Assembly (NCBI GenBank): GCA_001599915.1
Contig: BCIG01000007.1
Coordinates: forward strand, 744,001 to 808,000
DNA from: Symbiotaphrina buchneri
Taxonomy: Eukaryota; Ascomycota; Symbiotaphrinales; Symbiotaphrinaceae
Length of the DNA: 64,000 nt
Reading direction: 5' to 3'
Shown here: piece by piece, positions 12,045 through 22,901 of the stretch
Position numbering within the stretch: the first letter of the stretch is position 1
Layout: each line of letters opens with the position of its first letter
Notes under the pieces: generated by a model
Databases searched by the model: none
Told to the model about the DNA's origin: nothing
Seen by the model: only the letters and a program-made list of their open reading frames with translations
Made by a program: the position numbers and the translations under genes

Positions 12045-12843
12045 AACGAAAAGTACTCCGTATGCTTGCTAGATTTACATAGATTTGTGGTTGGAGAGGA
12101 CTATGAATGTGGAAGAAAATGTCTTCTAAAAGTTCTGCGTAATTGCTGGCGTGTATTTTATGGCAGTGTATTTTATGGCAGTAGGGAGATAGAGATGAAC
12201 GTACAGGACCGCTCCTCAAATCTCGGCGAAGCGACGTCGCATCCTCTCTCACGTTTTCCGTCCGCACTTGCAGCCACAGTCGACTTTACCTGACATCTCA
12301 TTCACCCAACAACGTCAGACACCTCGGTGATTAAGCCTTCGTGTTACTCCGTACGCTGTGATTGCAAGAAACTCATTCCAGATTTCTAAAGAAAAGTTCC
12401 AGACGTCTGCTGCCTTATGCTAGCATGGATTTCTTTATTCTCCATTTGCGTTTCCCGGATCCGGGTGCAAATGGGATCTTTGTTGCTGCTGCTGCCTCCG
12501 CTCTTTCCTTGCTGGTCGCAAATTATGTCCCTCCCTAGCAGAGCAACTTGTCTTCGTATGCTTTCATTATTGTCAGTCTATTGTGTGTAAATATACCGTT
12601 TCCGTTCTGTATTTGCGCTCAAGGTAGTCGGACTCGAATTGCTTTATCCGGCGACTTGCCTGCGGGTTACTCGACTGGAGACAATGCATTTGAGAGGATC
12701 AATACCCCGTATCCACTGCACAATGCCTACAGGGAATTACTTGAGGGACCATCTAGCGACAAGTTGCAGAAGAAGCATAGAGCGCTCGTCGACTCCAGGA
12801 CCTGACAGTACATTTTGCATCATCCGACGCAGGAACAGTCAAA
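12045..12843. other. Intergenic region with two TACTCCGTA motifs
   Basis: This holds the 3' flank of the glucosidase II beta gene and the promoter of the first pseudo-OTU gene. TACTCCGTA occurs at 12054-12062 and again at 12345-12353. A short direct repeat (GTATTTTATGGCAGT) lies near 12152-12182. A weak open frame from about 12548 to 12805 begins with hydrophobic residues but has no ATG and no family resemblance; I do not call it a gene. Confidence 0.5.
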
Positions 12844-15800
12844 ATGGCTTATCCGCCCAGAGAGCCCCTTCACATGAGACGTTTGGCGGAAACTGTGGGG
12901 CCCAGTACAGAGTCCAACGATCGCGATTATAAGTCGCTCTACCGGGCACTTGCCCGGCAATTGGAAGGAGATCCAAAGAAGCATCCTGTGGTTCGCCGGC
13001 ATGTTCTGGATAGTTATCTACGGATCAAAACAGATCCAGTGCATCCGCTTTTTCGAGAGTATCCCCAGCCGACCTATGATGAGAGAGAAGAGGACCCATT
13101 TCTTACAGCTCTGGCCTGGCCGGATGAGAAATTACATGAGGATGTTCTGAGTTTTATTGCGGACGCTCTAGGAATAAAAGTCTGCGTCTACAAGCGGGAA
13201 GTTGGCACTCAAAACTTTGAAGTCACAGGTGAATATGGGGATCAGGAATTTCCCATTGTCCAAATCCTCCAGGAATCAAAGCATGGTGTGACACAGTACC
13301 ATACGCTTTACGAAGATGATACGGGTAGGGCTCTGATCGCATTCATGAGGGCTTATAAGGCAAGCAAAGCACCAAACAGACCAGAGGTGTACGAAGGACG
13401 GTGGAGTCACAGAGAGGGTCAACAAATACATCCATCATGGGCTAATTACGAGGCTCCTGCAGTGGCTGTCAGCAAGGAGGTAAGCAGAGAAAATCATGAG
13501 TTTCGCCATACACTAAAGCGGGATATAGCATAACGACGCGAACCTTCCGAGACTCGATAAGTCGATGTACTGTTTGTGCGTTTTCAATGTCTCCGTCGAC
13601 AAGACAAGTCAAATCGAGGAAGCCATCGACCTCTTCGAAAAGGTCATGCAGCGTGCTCCCGCCCAGGAAGTCGCCCGACACGGCCCAGATGGCTCCGTTC
13701 GTAGATTGCGCCGTTATGTCGGCGCAGATGTGGAATTCCGATATGCGGAGAATGAGAACACAGTTAGTGGGGAATTTTCCAATTTTCGGCAGTCGGAGAG
13801 GTTGTGCGGGGTGTTATCCCTAGCAGTTGATCGCTTCGTGGTTTTCACATTTTATATTCACGACATGCTTGCAATACCCCATAAAAATACCGTCGGCGAG
13901 GTACAAGTCTCATCAGGTACACGAGAATTACTCCCTCTAACGCGAACTAGATGCTTCCCCTCTTTCGAAAGATTCTCCTCAACCCGGATTATGCCAAGTT
14001 CTGGTTCCAGTACACGAATGATATAGCTTGTCTGGATGCCACCCTTGCGTACATGCACAAGGGTACCGAGCGCCCGAGACAGAATCGATATATATACTAC
14101 GCCGGTGACTCAGACAGAAGGGATACTTCAACTTTCATTCCTCGATTCAACACAAAGCCGGCAAAGGGTTGGGCATGGAATGCCAAAGTCTACAAAGGGC
14201 CACGGCCGCGTGACCTTTTCTTCCCAGTCACAGGTAACGATAATCCCGATTGCCCATTCCACATCCCGAATTCAACGGCGGAGCACCTCAACATACCGAC
14301 CTGTCCTTGTGATAAAGGCAATTTTGACGTCCTCAATGTCTTTGACTATATTTGCCGTTCACAGGGAATGGTGCATATTGACAGAAGGGAAGGGGAGACC
14401 GAGGAAGGAGAAACGAAAAGAGAGGGAAAAGCGAAAGAAACGAAAGCCCGCAAGAAGACTGAGAAAGGAAGCCTTGAGCGTCATAGATGGTTCGAAGTGC
14501 GGGAAGGGTTCAACTATGACAGGTTCAATGAGCTGTTATTCAAGAACCACCGGCTACATGACCTATTCATGTACTTCAAGAAATGCTCGGAAATAAGGGT
14601 ACCTGATGATGTCTATACTGCCATCCAGGAGGAGGATAAAAGGCAGGGAAGATTGCCGAAAGGCGGCTTCTTCATGAGCATGAGCCCCGGCTACATGGAG
14701 CGTGATCCTCAACACCATCAATTGGGATATATCATGGGCGATGTATGTATTTCCACGTGCCCCAACAGACCGGGTAGAGGGATTAGCTAATGTATAATTG
14801 GTCACAGGTCATATCTGTAGCAATGACTGTGCGCATGGCCACTACAACGGACGACAGGAAATTGTCAGTTGCGATTGTTTTTCCTATCTTGTTCCTTGTT
14901 GATTTGCCAACTGACGGATCTTGCAAATATAGTCTGGCGGAAACCCTCCTAAACTACAGGGAACTGAATAGCGACTATGCAACCGCAGCGCGGCAGCAAT
15001 CGACTTTGTGGACCTTCAGAAACAGCGACCGTCTGGGTGTGCCTTTGATCAGCGACTTCCCGAAGATCTGGCACCGTGATGACATTTCAAAACTCGATTG
15101 CGAGGAACCAAAATCCGTCGACTCACACTTCAATGTCACGAACATACGGGATGCTCTCGATATCTCCTATACCGAGCATGAGGACCAAGTAGACGCGGCA
15201 AGGGCTGGTCTGGATGCCGCGCTGGGCAGCTGGGCAATGCAAAACCAATCCGCTGGCTTTTGGGGGCGCAAAGCCCAGAGCAACACAGGCGGGCCCACCC
15301 AGCTGCAGAAAATGGAAAAGGAAGCAAGAACACATGCACTCTCGAGCCTCTTCGACCCGACGAAGTTTACCTTGCCAGACCTGTTGACTCACGAAAGCGA
15401 GCATAATCCAAAACATCGTCTGGTCTTCAAGCCGGTGGTTCCAGCTGGGACGGCGCACGAACGCGATCTCCGTGCGGTGCTGCGAGACCCGACCCACCAG
15501 GGCCCACAGGTAGGCGTCCTTCCAGGCGTCAAACCGGACCAGGACTTCTCAGCAATCGATCCCGAGTCACGAAACCGGACCGACTGCGCCCTCTCCGCCT
15601 TCAAAGACCGCGCAGGACTCCTCGCGGCCGCCTCCGGAGACCACGAATCGGAGCCCGAGATCACCACGGAATACGCATACAACTGGAAGATCAACAAGAC
15701 GACTAACGGCGGCGATGGCGCCGCGGCCGCTGTCCAAGCAGGAGGAGGTCCTAACCTCGACACTGAGCCGTATGCGGTCAAGGATTACATCTTTGATCGG

Positions 15801-15941
15801 AGAGGCACGAAGGACGCGAATAATAAGCGCAAGGCGGATCAGATGGTTCGTGACTGGGTGCAGCAGGATTGGCCGGCGATTGATCAGGCGAGACTGGTGA
15901 GAGAGGCGAATGCGGGGGTTACGAGGCGGAGGTTGATCTGA
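12844..15941 (+). CDS. Pseudo-OTU multidomain protein, copy A (intact)
   Basis: Five exons (12844-13479, 13529-13900, 13951-14742, 14808-14863, 14933-15941) give 954 residues. Residues about 26-165 follow the OTU cysteine-protease fold pattern: DYKSLYRALARQLEGD, then an HPVVRRHVLDSYLR helix, FIADALGIKVCVYKRE, and finally TQYHTLYEDD. The catalytic Cys of DGxCLFRAL is Ser31, and the His of HYxSL is Gln151, so protease activity is unlikely. Downstream come LCVFNVSV (about 225), a CPFH...CPCDKGN cluster (Cys437, His440, Cys454, Cys456) that could bind zinc, a Lys/Glu-rich insert (about 487-515), and a C-terminal region with FDPTKFTLPDLL. No signal peptide is evident. The ATG context (AAAATGG) is good. 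A paralogue with the same four intron positions lies inverted downstream. Intron 4 (69 nt) is in frame and stop-free, so its retention would add 23 residues. Function is unknown; ubiquitin binding without cleavage is a guess. Confidence 0.8.
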
Positions 15942-16987
15942 GAGGATTCTGGGGGTGTGATTGGATAGGAAGTTTGAGTCATGAGGTGGGAGAGGCGATT
16001 TCGGGTGGTGAAAGGAGTGGATGAAGAGTGTTTTTGGTGTTTTCTGTTTGGTTTCCTCGGTTTCCTTGATCGATCTGTCTTGACTCTGGGCTTGTTGGTA
16101 GTTTTGTCTTTTCACTGGTTCGCAGCAGGGTGATCCTATTTATTCTACTACTCTCATAGGTAATATTAATCACGGTGATATGTCAACCAGAAGCCTCATC
16201 ACAAGTGCTGCCTCGTTGGCGGTAACGCTGCAGGACGTTGTAAGGCTACACACTTCAGAATCTGGCCCTGCTGCTGCCATGCTATATATTCCGAACTACC
16301 CACTAACCCACGAAATTCTCGAACAAATTACTATACGTGACACATCCTCCTCATACCTAATGCCGTTCTTACTAGCTCAGATTGAGATTCGTTATGCTCA
16401 TCACTACCGTAACCCGGCCCGCTCGGCCGTTCTTCAACTTATCATATCTTTCTTGAAATAGACCATACCAAGACAGAGGAGAGGAAAAACAGGGAACATT
16501 GTTTCCTGTGGTGTTTATTGAACCCCCGGAAGCGGATATTTCTTTGTGTAACGGCTAGGATGCAATTATACTGGCTCTTCAGAACAAACAAAGCATGCAG
16601 TAAGCTCACAGCTGGTTGCAGTAAGAGCCTCCTCTGATATCATAAGCGGCTGGGGAATGATATCCGCATCCGGCTGTATTCAGTTTAATTTCCGGCAAAA
16701 TTATGCTCGCTGCCTGCGTTTGTGGGTGAGGAAATCATGGCGTTTTTCGGGGGTAGATGGTGGTTGGTCAGCTTGATTCTTGTCGAAAAGGAGAGCAATT
16801 GTTAGGATAGAAACACACGGTATGCGGACTACGACGGAAGAAAAGTTCACCTTGGTGCCAGAATCCCTTAGGAGAATAAGAAATTTGATTAGAATTAGTA
16901 GACATATCAGATATTGCGTGTTACGAACTGTAGATGACCCCTTGTCCTTATATCTCCACTCCACACAATCTTCGACGGCGCTTAATA
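15942..16987. other. Spacer between two convergent paralogous genes
   Basis: About 1 kb separates the 3' ends of the two pseudo-OTU copies. I see no open frame with coding character. The sequence is AT-richer than the flanking exons. I found no obvious inverted arms beyond the genes themselves, so the convergent arrangement does not look like a simple fresh palindrome. Confidence 0.5.
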
Positions 16988-19900
16988 TCACCACTGGACC
17001 ATATTGTCTGTCACGACCACCGGCTGAGGTGCCTCAGTCAAAGGTTCATTCGGGTCAATGGTCAATCTCCAATAATCCTTGCCGAGGACAGCGTCCACCT
17101 CTTCGCAGTCATCCCGGTAGATCCTCCCACTGTTAACGTAGACGTCGTTGACGAGCCTAGGGTCCCACACCGGTATCGGCGCGTCTACCTGTCTCCAAGG
17201 CTCGGCTTCCAACGTTAGTTGCCCCCGTTCGTAGTTTGTTACTGCCCACGCGAAGGTCTTAAGTTCTTCCATGGTGCCGTCCTCGTACGCTTCAGTGATG
17301 CCTCGAATGGAGGAACCGTAGGCTAAGACTCTGTTGATCGATGCAGAGCTCCACTCGAAAAGGAAACCGCGGGGAAATCCCAGTCTATTGCGTCGCAGTT
17401 TCTTAACCTTGTCCAGTAAGCTTAGGTTGTGAGAAGCGGCTGGGCGAATAACAGGCTTCCTCCTCAGCCGGAAGACTCTTTTATAACGACTGGTGTCGAC
17501 CAACAAGCATGGCAGCTGAAACTTGGTAGGGTCGAAAGTTCACTTCTCAACTATTGACCGAGTCGCGGCCCGGAGTTGCACAACTGAAGGATTCGCCGAC
17601 TCGCGTTGAATCTGGTTGAGATCTTGGGTGGCCTTTGCCAACTTTTCATATGCATCTTCAACATCTCTCTCTTGTGCAACTTGAGACCTATGAGCATTTC
17701 TCGATCTCTGCGCATCTTTTACCTTGTCGTCGCGATCGCGACGCTTGTGTTCGGCATCACGTATCTTGTCGACATAGTATGATTTCACGTTCCCGTACGC
17801 CCATTGGACTGACCTCGCACGCTCCTCATGTTCAGCGTACGAGAGCGGCAAAACAGAGCCAGGATTCCCGTGTCTGCGGAATTCCTCAAGCTCACGATAT
17901 TCCCATTCACGCCAATTTCTACCTGCATCACCATCTGGTAGTCTCGGCCAGTCGACAATTGATGGAATACCATATGAGCCCACTTCTGGTGCCTGGAGCC
18001 GAGCTTCATTCACTGGGCGGGCACCAATAGTCGTTTGGTGGACATAGTCCAAGGCTCCGCGCTAATCTTTTCCTACCGAGTCAGTGCAATTTACACCAAA
18101 TGCAGGTAATACTACTTACAGATGTCGATCATCTGTCGTAGTCAAAAATCTCATAAAAAGCGCAATGCCGATAACCTTCTTCGCGTCAGCGCATTCAACA
18201 TCGCGCTCTCGACGTTTGTACAACTTACATCACCCATAGTGTAGCCGAGCAGGCACATGTCTTCTTGCTCTTCCATCTCAGGGTTCATGTCCTCATAGAA
18301 GAGGTCATACCGTTCAATTGGGTAACGACAGCGGCTCTCTTTGAAGTAGTGCAGCAAAGGGTACAGACGGTTATGCCCCAGGATCCATTGTAAACAGGCT
18401 CCATAGTTACAACGGTGTCTGGAGTCGAACCAGTAACGCTTGCTCATATCATTCTGCCGGTCCGTCTCTTCTGTACCATCCTTCAACGACTTTACACCGA
18501 GGTCGCGACAGATGTGGTCAATAACGGTTGTTATGTCCACGTTGCCCCTGTCACAGATGCATGAAAAGATTCGAGGCGCCTTCGGGTCATGTGGCACCTT
18601 CGGGTCATGTGGCTTGTGGAATGGGCAGTCCGACTTCATCTCCCCGGGCATGTAGAGATTTTCAGGTCGTTTCCCCTGAAAGACGGGATCTGACCACTTC
18701 CACCGGTCGGATTCGTCTCGTGTCACAATGGTCCGTTTGATCGGCACGAATGCGCCGCTGACATCGGCGCGAGCTCGGTACATATGTGCTAACGTAGCAT
18801 CAAGAGCTTTGAGATCGCCCTGGTAGTTGAACCATAATTTGATCAAGTCCGGTCGGAAGATGACGTGCTTGAGCAGGTATTCTATCTACACGTTTTGAAC
18901 TGCCGTCAGTAGAAGGAGGACAGAAAATTAGAGGAATGCTCACAGCGTCCAGGACTTCACGCCCGGGTTCGTTAAGCATATGCCGGAGATATATGGTAAA
19001 GACGACATGCCTGTCAACTGCTAATGAAAGCACGCTGCAAAGCCTTTCCGCACCCTCATCAGAGTCCAGGCCGGCGATCCTCTGTGCATGCTCATCGTTA
19101 TCATCCAGCCGATCCTTGGCGTAACAGAATTCAAGATCCACTCCAACGTATCTATGCAAAGTCCCTCGAGCACCATCCTGCCCTAGATGGAACCGTTCTT
19201 GCGCTGGGGCTCTCTGAAGGACCTCATCAAGTAGAGCAACCGCCTCTCGCATCTGATTTGGGTTTGAGACCGAGACATTGAACACGCACAAGCTACGTAT
19301 CTCCCCACTAAGATTCGGAAGTGCTCCTTCCTATAACACCTTTAATCAAAGCAGTACTAAGCATGATATGTGGCTTACCTTTCCGTTATAATGATGAACC
19401 GTTATATTATCTGCTGTTCCTTCGAATTTCCAGCGGACCTCGGAGATCTGCGGCACCCCTTCTTTGGTCCGGTACTTCTCGATCTTTTCTTTCATGAATT
19501 TGATCAATGCGTGACCGGTGTCATCCTCTGTAAGGCTGTCATAGCGGACCGTTGTACTTCCTGTGTCGACTGTCTGGCAAACATTCGCAATAGGGTAGCT
19601 CTGTTGCCCATGATGGCTCACGGGAACTGTGGCTTTTCGAGATCCCGTTGGCCTCTGGAAGACACAGATATGAATGTCGAGCGCGTCGGCAATGAAATTC
19701 AGGACTTCTGTTGACTCGTTTGGGGAGCAGGCGTCAGGGTAGGATAATGCACCAATAAAAGGCATAGACTCTGACAGACCCTTGACAAAAGTGGTGTCTA
19801 GCTGTTTATATGTTCCATGGAGGGGATGCTCCTGATCCAAATAATACCTTATAAAGTTGTCCAACACAGCATTCCTTACATCATGATATTTAGCAGCGTC

Positions 19901-20128
19901 GCCTTCTAATTGCCGTGCCAGAGCCCTGTAAAGTGTTTGCTGATCTGAGTAGTTCTCTGCAATCACCCGATTCGAGGCTGTACCACCAAGATAAAGGCCT
20001 CGGAGGGCTTGTAGAAGTAATCCTCGGTCCGCGGAAGTCTCTCTCAGGGCGCCACCAGGCAAGTCTACTCCAGGGTAAGGCCTGCCTTGCCCGTTGTTGT
20101 CGTTGGTCCGCGGAGTCGGATTGGCCAT
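16988..20128 (-). pseudogene. Pseudo-OTU multidomain protein, copy B (decayed paralogue)
   Basis: On the - strand the exons run 20128-19379, 19330-18944, 18885-18229, 18175-18120 and about 18061-16988, with the same four introns and phases as copy A. The N-terminal OTU-like domain reads SDQQTLYRALARQLEGD, with Thr65 at the catalytic Cys position; the motif TVRYDSLTEDDTG has Arg at the catalytic His position. Shared blocks with A include LCVFNVSV, RLCSVLSLAVDRHVVFT, the CPFHKP...CICDRGN cluster, LGYTMGD, TTTDDR and FDPTKFQLP. Early in exon 5 the frame matching copy A is lost, consistent with a small deletion after LAEP, and a TGA at 17540-17542 interrupts the frame just before FDPTKF. Both lie in the last exon, so a shorter N-terminal product of about 670 residues remains possible. 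A short tandem duplication (HDPKVPHDPKAP) is also specific to this copy. The upstream ATG (20128) follows directly from a conserved-looking leader. Confidence 0.75.
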
Positions 20129-20295
20129 TGCCTCAAGTTACTCGTGTTGAAATAAGACAGAAGATCAGAGCAGTAAAGCAGCGTTTCGAAGATTCTGATC
20201 GAGGAAACAGGAATAATTGTGGCTGACACTCCTGCTCCGCACGATGTTGGAGAGGTCCCAATGCAGAGACACCATCCTTACGTATATTGCAACGA

Positions 20296-20701
20296 CTATT
20301 CGATATGCCTCTTCCTCCAAGGCCGGACGCCTAACTGAGAGCCATTGACATGCCCTTTGATGTAGCATGTTTCCGGATAGTGAGTGCTGACATGCAAGTG
20401 CGGCGTTTGGCCGGAATCTTTCCAAGTGATGGTGCGAAGGATGTAGTCCTCGTTCCGGAAATACTGTCCCGCTTTCAGAAATCTGACACTCGTAGACAGA
20501 GAAAATACAGGCCGTGAAGTTGCTTTGTTGCCCAGGCCCGACCCCTGTTCCCGCGCACGCGACGTCCCGCAAGACCACTCCATGACACTTGAAAGGAACA
20601 ATGGCAACTTTCTCAGCTTTCCTTGGAGAGAGTAAAATTTCCGAATGAGGCCTAATATCAGATATGTTTTTAATGTGCTGTATCAGCGGGCCGGCGTCCA
20701 A
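20296..20701 (-). pseudogene. Possible small gene relic upstream of pseudo-OTU copy B
   Basis: Two overlapping - strand frames read like protein. One runs ...FKCHGVVLRDVACAG...NFTACIFSVYECQISESG. The second continues GQYFRNEDYILRTITWKD...HLHVSTHYPETCYIKGHVNG to a stop at 20296. Together they resemble one small protein whose frame changes near 20480. I recognise no family and see no clear ATG or intron that would join them. It could be a decayed gene, an unrecognised intron or chance. Confidence 0.25.
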
Positions 20702-21044
20702 AGAGAGTCGTGCCTAGGCGGATTTGCGGTTGTACAAATCGTCAGTCGATTTGGCGACTGGGTTCGCTTCAACCTGCTTCGCTTTCACTTTCAGCCTCGT
20801 TCGCTGCTGCATTCGGCAACAACAAACATTCCTGTACCACCTGTGACGATTCCTAGGACCGGATCCTATTAACCTCTTTAACTCTCCATTGTTTCTGTAT
20901 CTTTACACGCGCTCTTTCAAATACGGAAACGGCCATCCTCCTTGACTGGCTGTCCGGCTGTAGGCTCACTCGATTCCGCATCAGCGTACCCACCTGGAGT
21001 ACGCGTCAAGGTAACAGCCGATACGAACCCGTGTTTCTTCGCAA

Positions 21045-22901
21045 ATGGCACAATTGTTAGCCAGAACATCGAAGGACCAAATCTGGATTGCGCCAGACCT
21101 GCTATATCCTGACCCACTTGCGGATAGCTTCTATAGCAGCGAACTTTCACCCTGGACGCACGCCAGACCCATACGCAGTTGCTTGAGGACACGAGAAAGC
21201 GTTGATGCCGAACCCAGCCCCACTATACTCCCACAGAGCTCTGAAGAGCTTCCCAGCGAACTGGATGGCGAGGCAAGCACACGGGCGCTGCAGAAACGGG
21301 TCCGTATGCGGATGAGAGTAAGATTCACGACGGACGGCAGCGCCGAGGACTTCCAGCCCATTTCGGCTCCAGTCATTCAAGGAACAAGTGTCGGCAAATA
21401 TGGTCTCACCGACTTGGGTGCTGAACCTGTCTTTTCCGGGACAACAGTTGTTTCCTTGCCTCAGCGAGAAACAAAAGCTTGCACCGAGGAGCGAGGTCAG
21501 TCTTCAGAAAGACCAGGACTAGCGAGAGACGTCTCTGCAGCAGGAATACATCTCGGAAGACAGAACCCTGGCAGGCTAGAGAGGCTCATATCTGCAAGCG
21601 CGGCCTTCAGTCCCCATAGATGGCCTTCGCTCCACAGCAACGCCAGCGTAAAACCAAAGCCACCGCGATACCTTCAGACTCTCATGGCTTTTCCGACATC
21701 GTCAGAGACTGGGGCAAACGCAGCAGAGGCAACAGACTCGGCGCCTGGACATCTTGAAACACCAGTCCCTCCCAAAGATCATTATACTGAGGACAATCAA
21801 CATGGAAAACCAGAGTCACCGAGTACTTCTCCGACAGAAGTAGGTATGCAGCGAGACGTTGACAGGCAGGAAGACGGAACGATAGGAGCGCACGCCACAT
21901 CTGATCTTAAGCCTCCCACAGAATCAACGGATAGTCCTGGGTGGCCATGGCCACGGTCTGCAGCGCCCAGTTTGAAAAGTGATGCCGACGTATCTTCACA
22001 GGATGATAATCCCAACAATAACGAGGAGGATCAAGCCAATACCGTGTCGACTGGAACTTCGACCACCCGTAGTTCCGCGTCAGTGAACAACGTTTTATTC
22101 TTTCCCCCGTTACCCTCCAGGAAATCGACCTTAGAATGGCAGAACCCGCCAGATTTGAACTTGATCGATCCATTCCATTGTGAAGGTCCCGGCGGTGGCA
22201 TGACTGCGGCCGCTTGTAAGCCGGAACTAGCCCTGGATAGTCCTTCACCAGTTGATGCGGACATAAATCTGGGCTTGGGGGACCCCTTGAAAATTTCTCA
22301 GTCCTCAATAATAGTCAAATCATCCAAGCTGCGCCGAAGTCGTACATTCCATACTCAAACAACGCCAACTCCGCGTTTATACGACATTATGCGAGGTGGA
22401 AGCGCGCTTGGCTCGAGTTCTCGAGTACGGCGAAAGTCGGCGAATCCTCCAAGAGAGACCCCTAGACCTCGGCGGCCAGAGACGGACCGGGGGATTGTAC
22501 CATCGTCTCGCGGTGTTGCTACTCCAACTCTGCTTCGTTCAAACACCTCTTATATACCGCTGAGCCGGTCACGGACAAGTAATCCCGAGTCACCACTGGC
22601 CCCTCGCTGGACGTCCGCCCAAGAAGCTCTCGAAGGGTCAATTGATAATCCCACAGTAGGGACAGCCTCTTCGGGTTCGATCAGTACGTCAAGCATAGTG
22701 ACCCAGAGGATCATACCGCCAGTGGCGTCGCAACCAGCCGTGCGTAATGATGTTGCAGGTAATACTGTACCTCGTACTAACCCCGGTGATGACTTGTTGG
22801 CTTCTCCCGTTTCCCGCTCAACGCCAGGGACTAGTCGAGCGACATCTTCAAACTCCATACCAACGAGCAGTGCAGCAATCAGTGTTGACTGGTTCGGCTA
22901 G
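21045..22901 (+). CDS. Disordered Ser/Thr/Pro-rich protein of unknown function
   Basis: One uninterrupted frame encodes 618 residues. Residues 1-60 are the most ordered-looking part (KDQIWIAPDLLYPDPLADSF). A basic strand follows at about 85-95 (KRVRMRMRVRFTTDG); its RVRF matches the RVxF docking consensus for protein phosphatase 1, though such a short motif is weak evidence. The remainder is low-complexity with many SP/TP pairs and an Asn/Asp/Glu-rich patch (DDNPNNNEEDQ), and it ends in ISVDWFG. No membrane segment, enzyme motif or zinc site is visible. The long intron-free open frame in moderate-GC sequence supports a real gene. I do not recognise it. Confidence 0.65.
   Translation: MAQLLARTSKDQIWIAPDLLYPDPLADSFYSSELSPWTHARPIRSCLRTRESVDAEPSPTILPQSSEELPSELDGEASTRALQKRVRMRMRVRFTTDGSAEDFQPISAPVIQGTSVGKYGLTDLGAEPVFSGTTVVSLPQRETKACTEERGQSSERPGLARDVSAAGIHLGRQNPGRLERLISASAAFSPHRWPSLHSNASVKPKPPRYLQTLMAFPTSSETGANAAEATDSAPGHLETPVPPKDHYTEDNQHGKPESPSTSPTEVGMQRDVDRQEDGTIGAHATSDLKPPTESTDSPGWPWPRSAAPSLKSDADVSSQDDNPNNNEEDQANTVSTGTSTTRSSASVNNVLFFPPLPSRKSTLEWQNPPDLNLIDPFHCEGPGGGMTAAACKPELALDSPSPVDADINLGLGDPLKISQSSIIVKSSKLRRSRTFHTQTTPTPRLYDIMRGGSALGSSSRVRRKSANPPRETPRPRRPETDRGIVPSSRGVATPTLLRSNTSYIPLSRSRTSNPESPLAPRWTSAQEALEGSIDNPTVGTASSGSISTSSIVTQRIIPPVASQPAVRNDVAGNTVPRTNPGDDLLASPVSRSTPGTSRATSSNSIPTSSAAISVDWFG

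Noticed and set aside
12844-20128. Repeat-induced point mutation as the cause of decay in copy B
   Set aside because: Copy B is not AT-collapsed and shows no excess of TpA from CpA; the lesions are a small deletion and a single stop.
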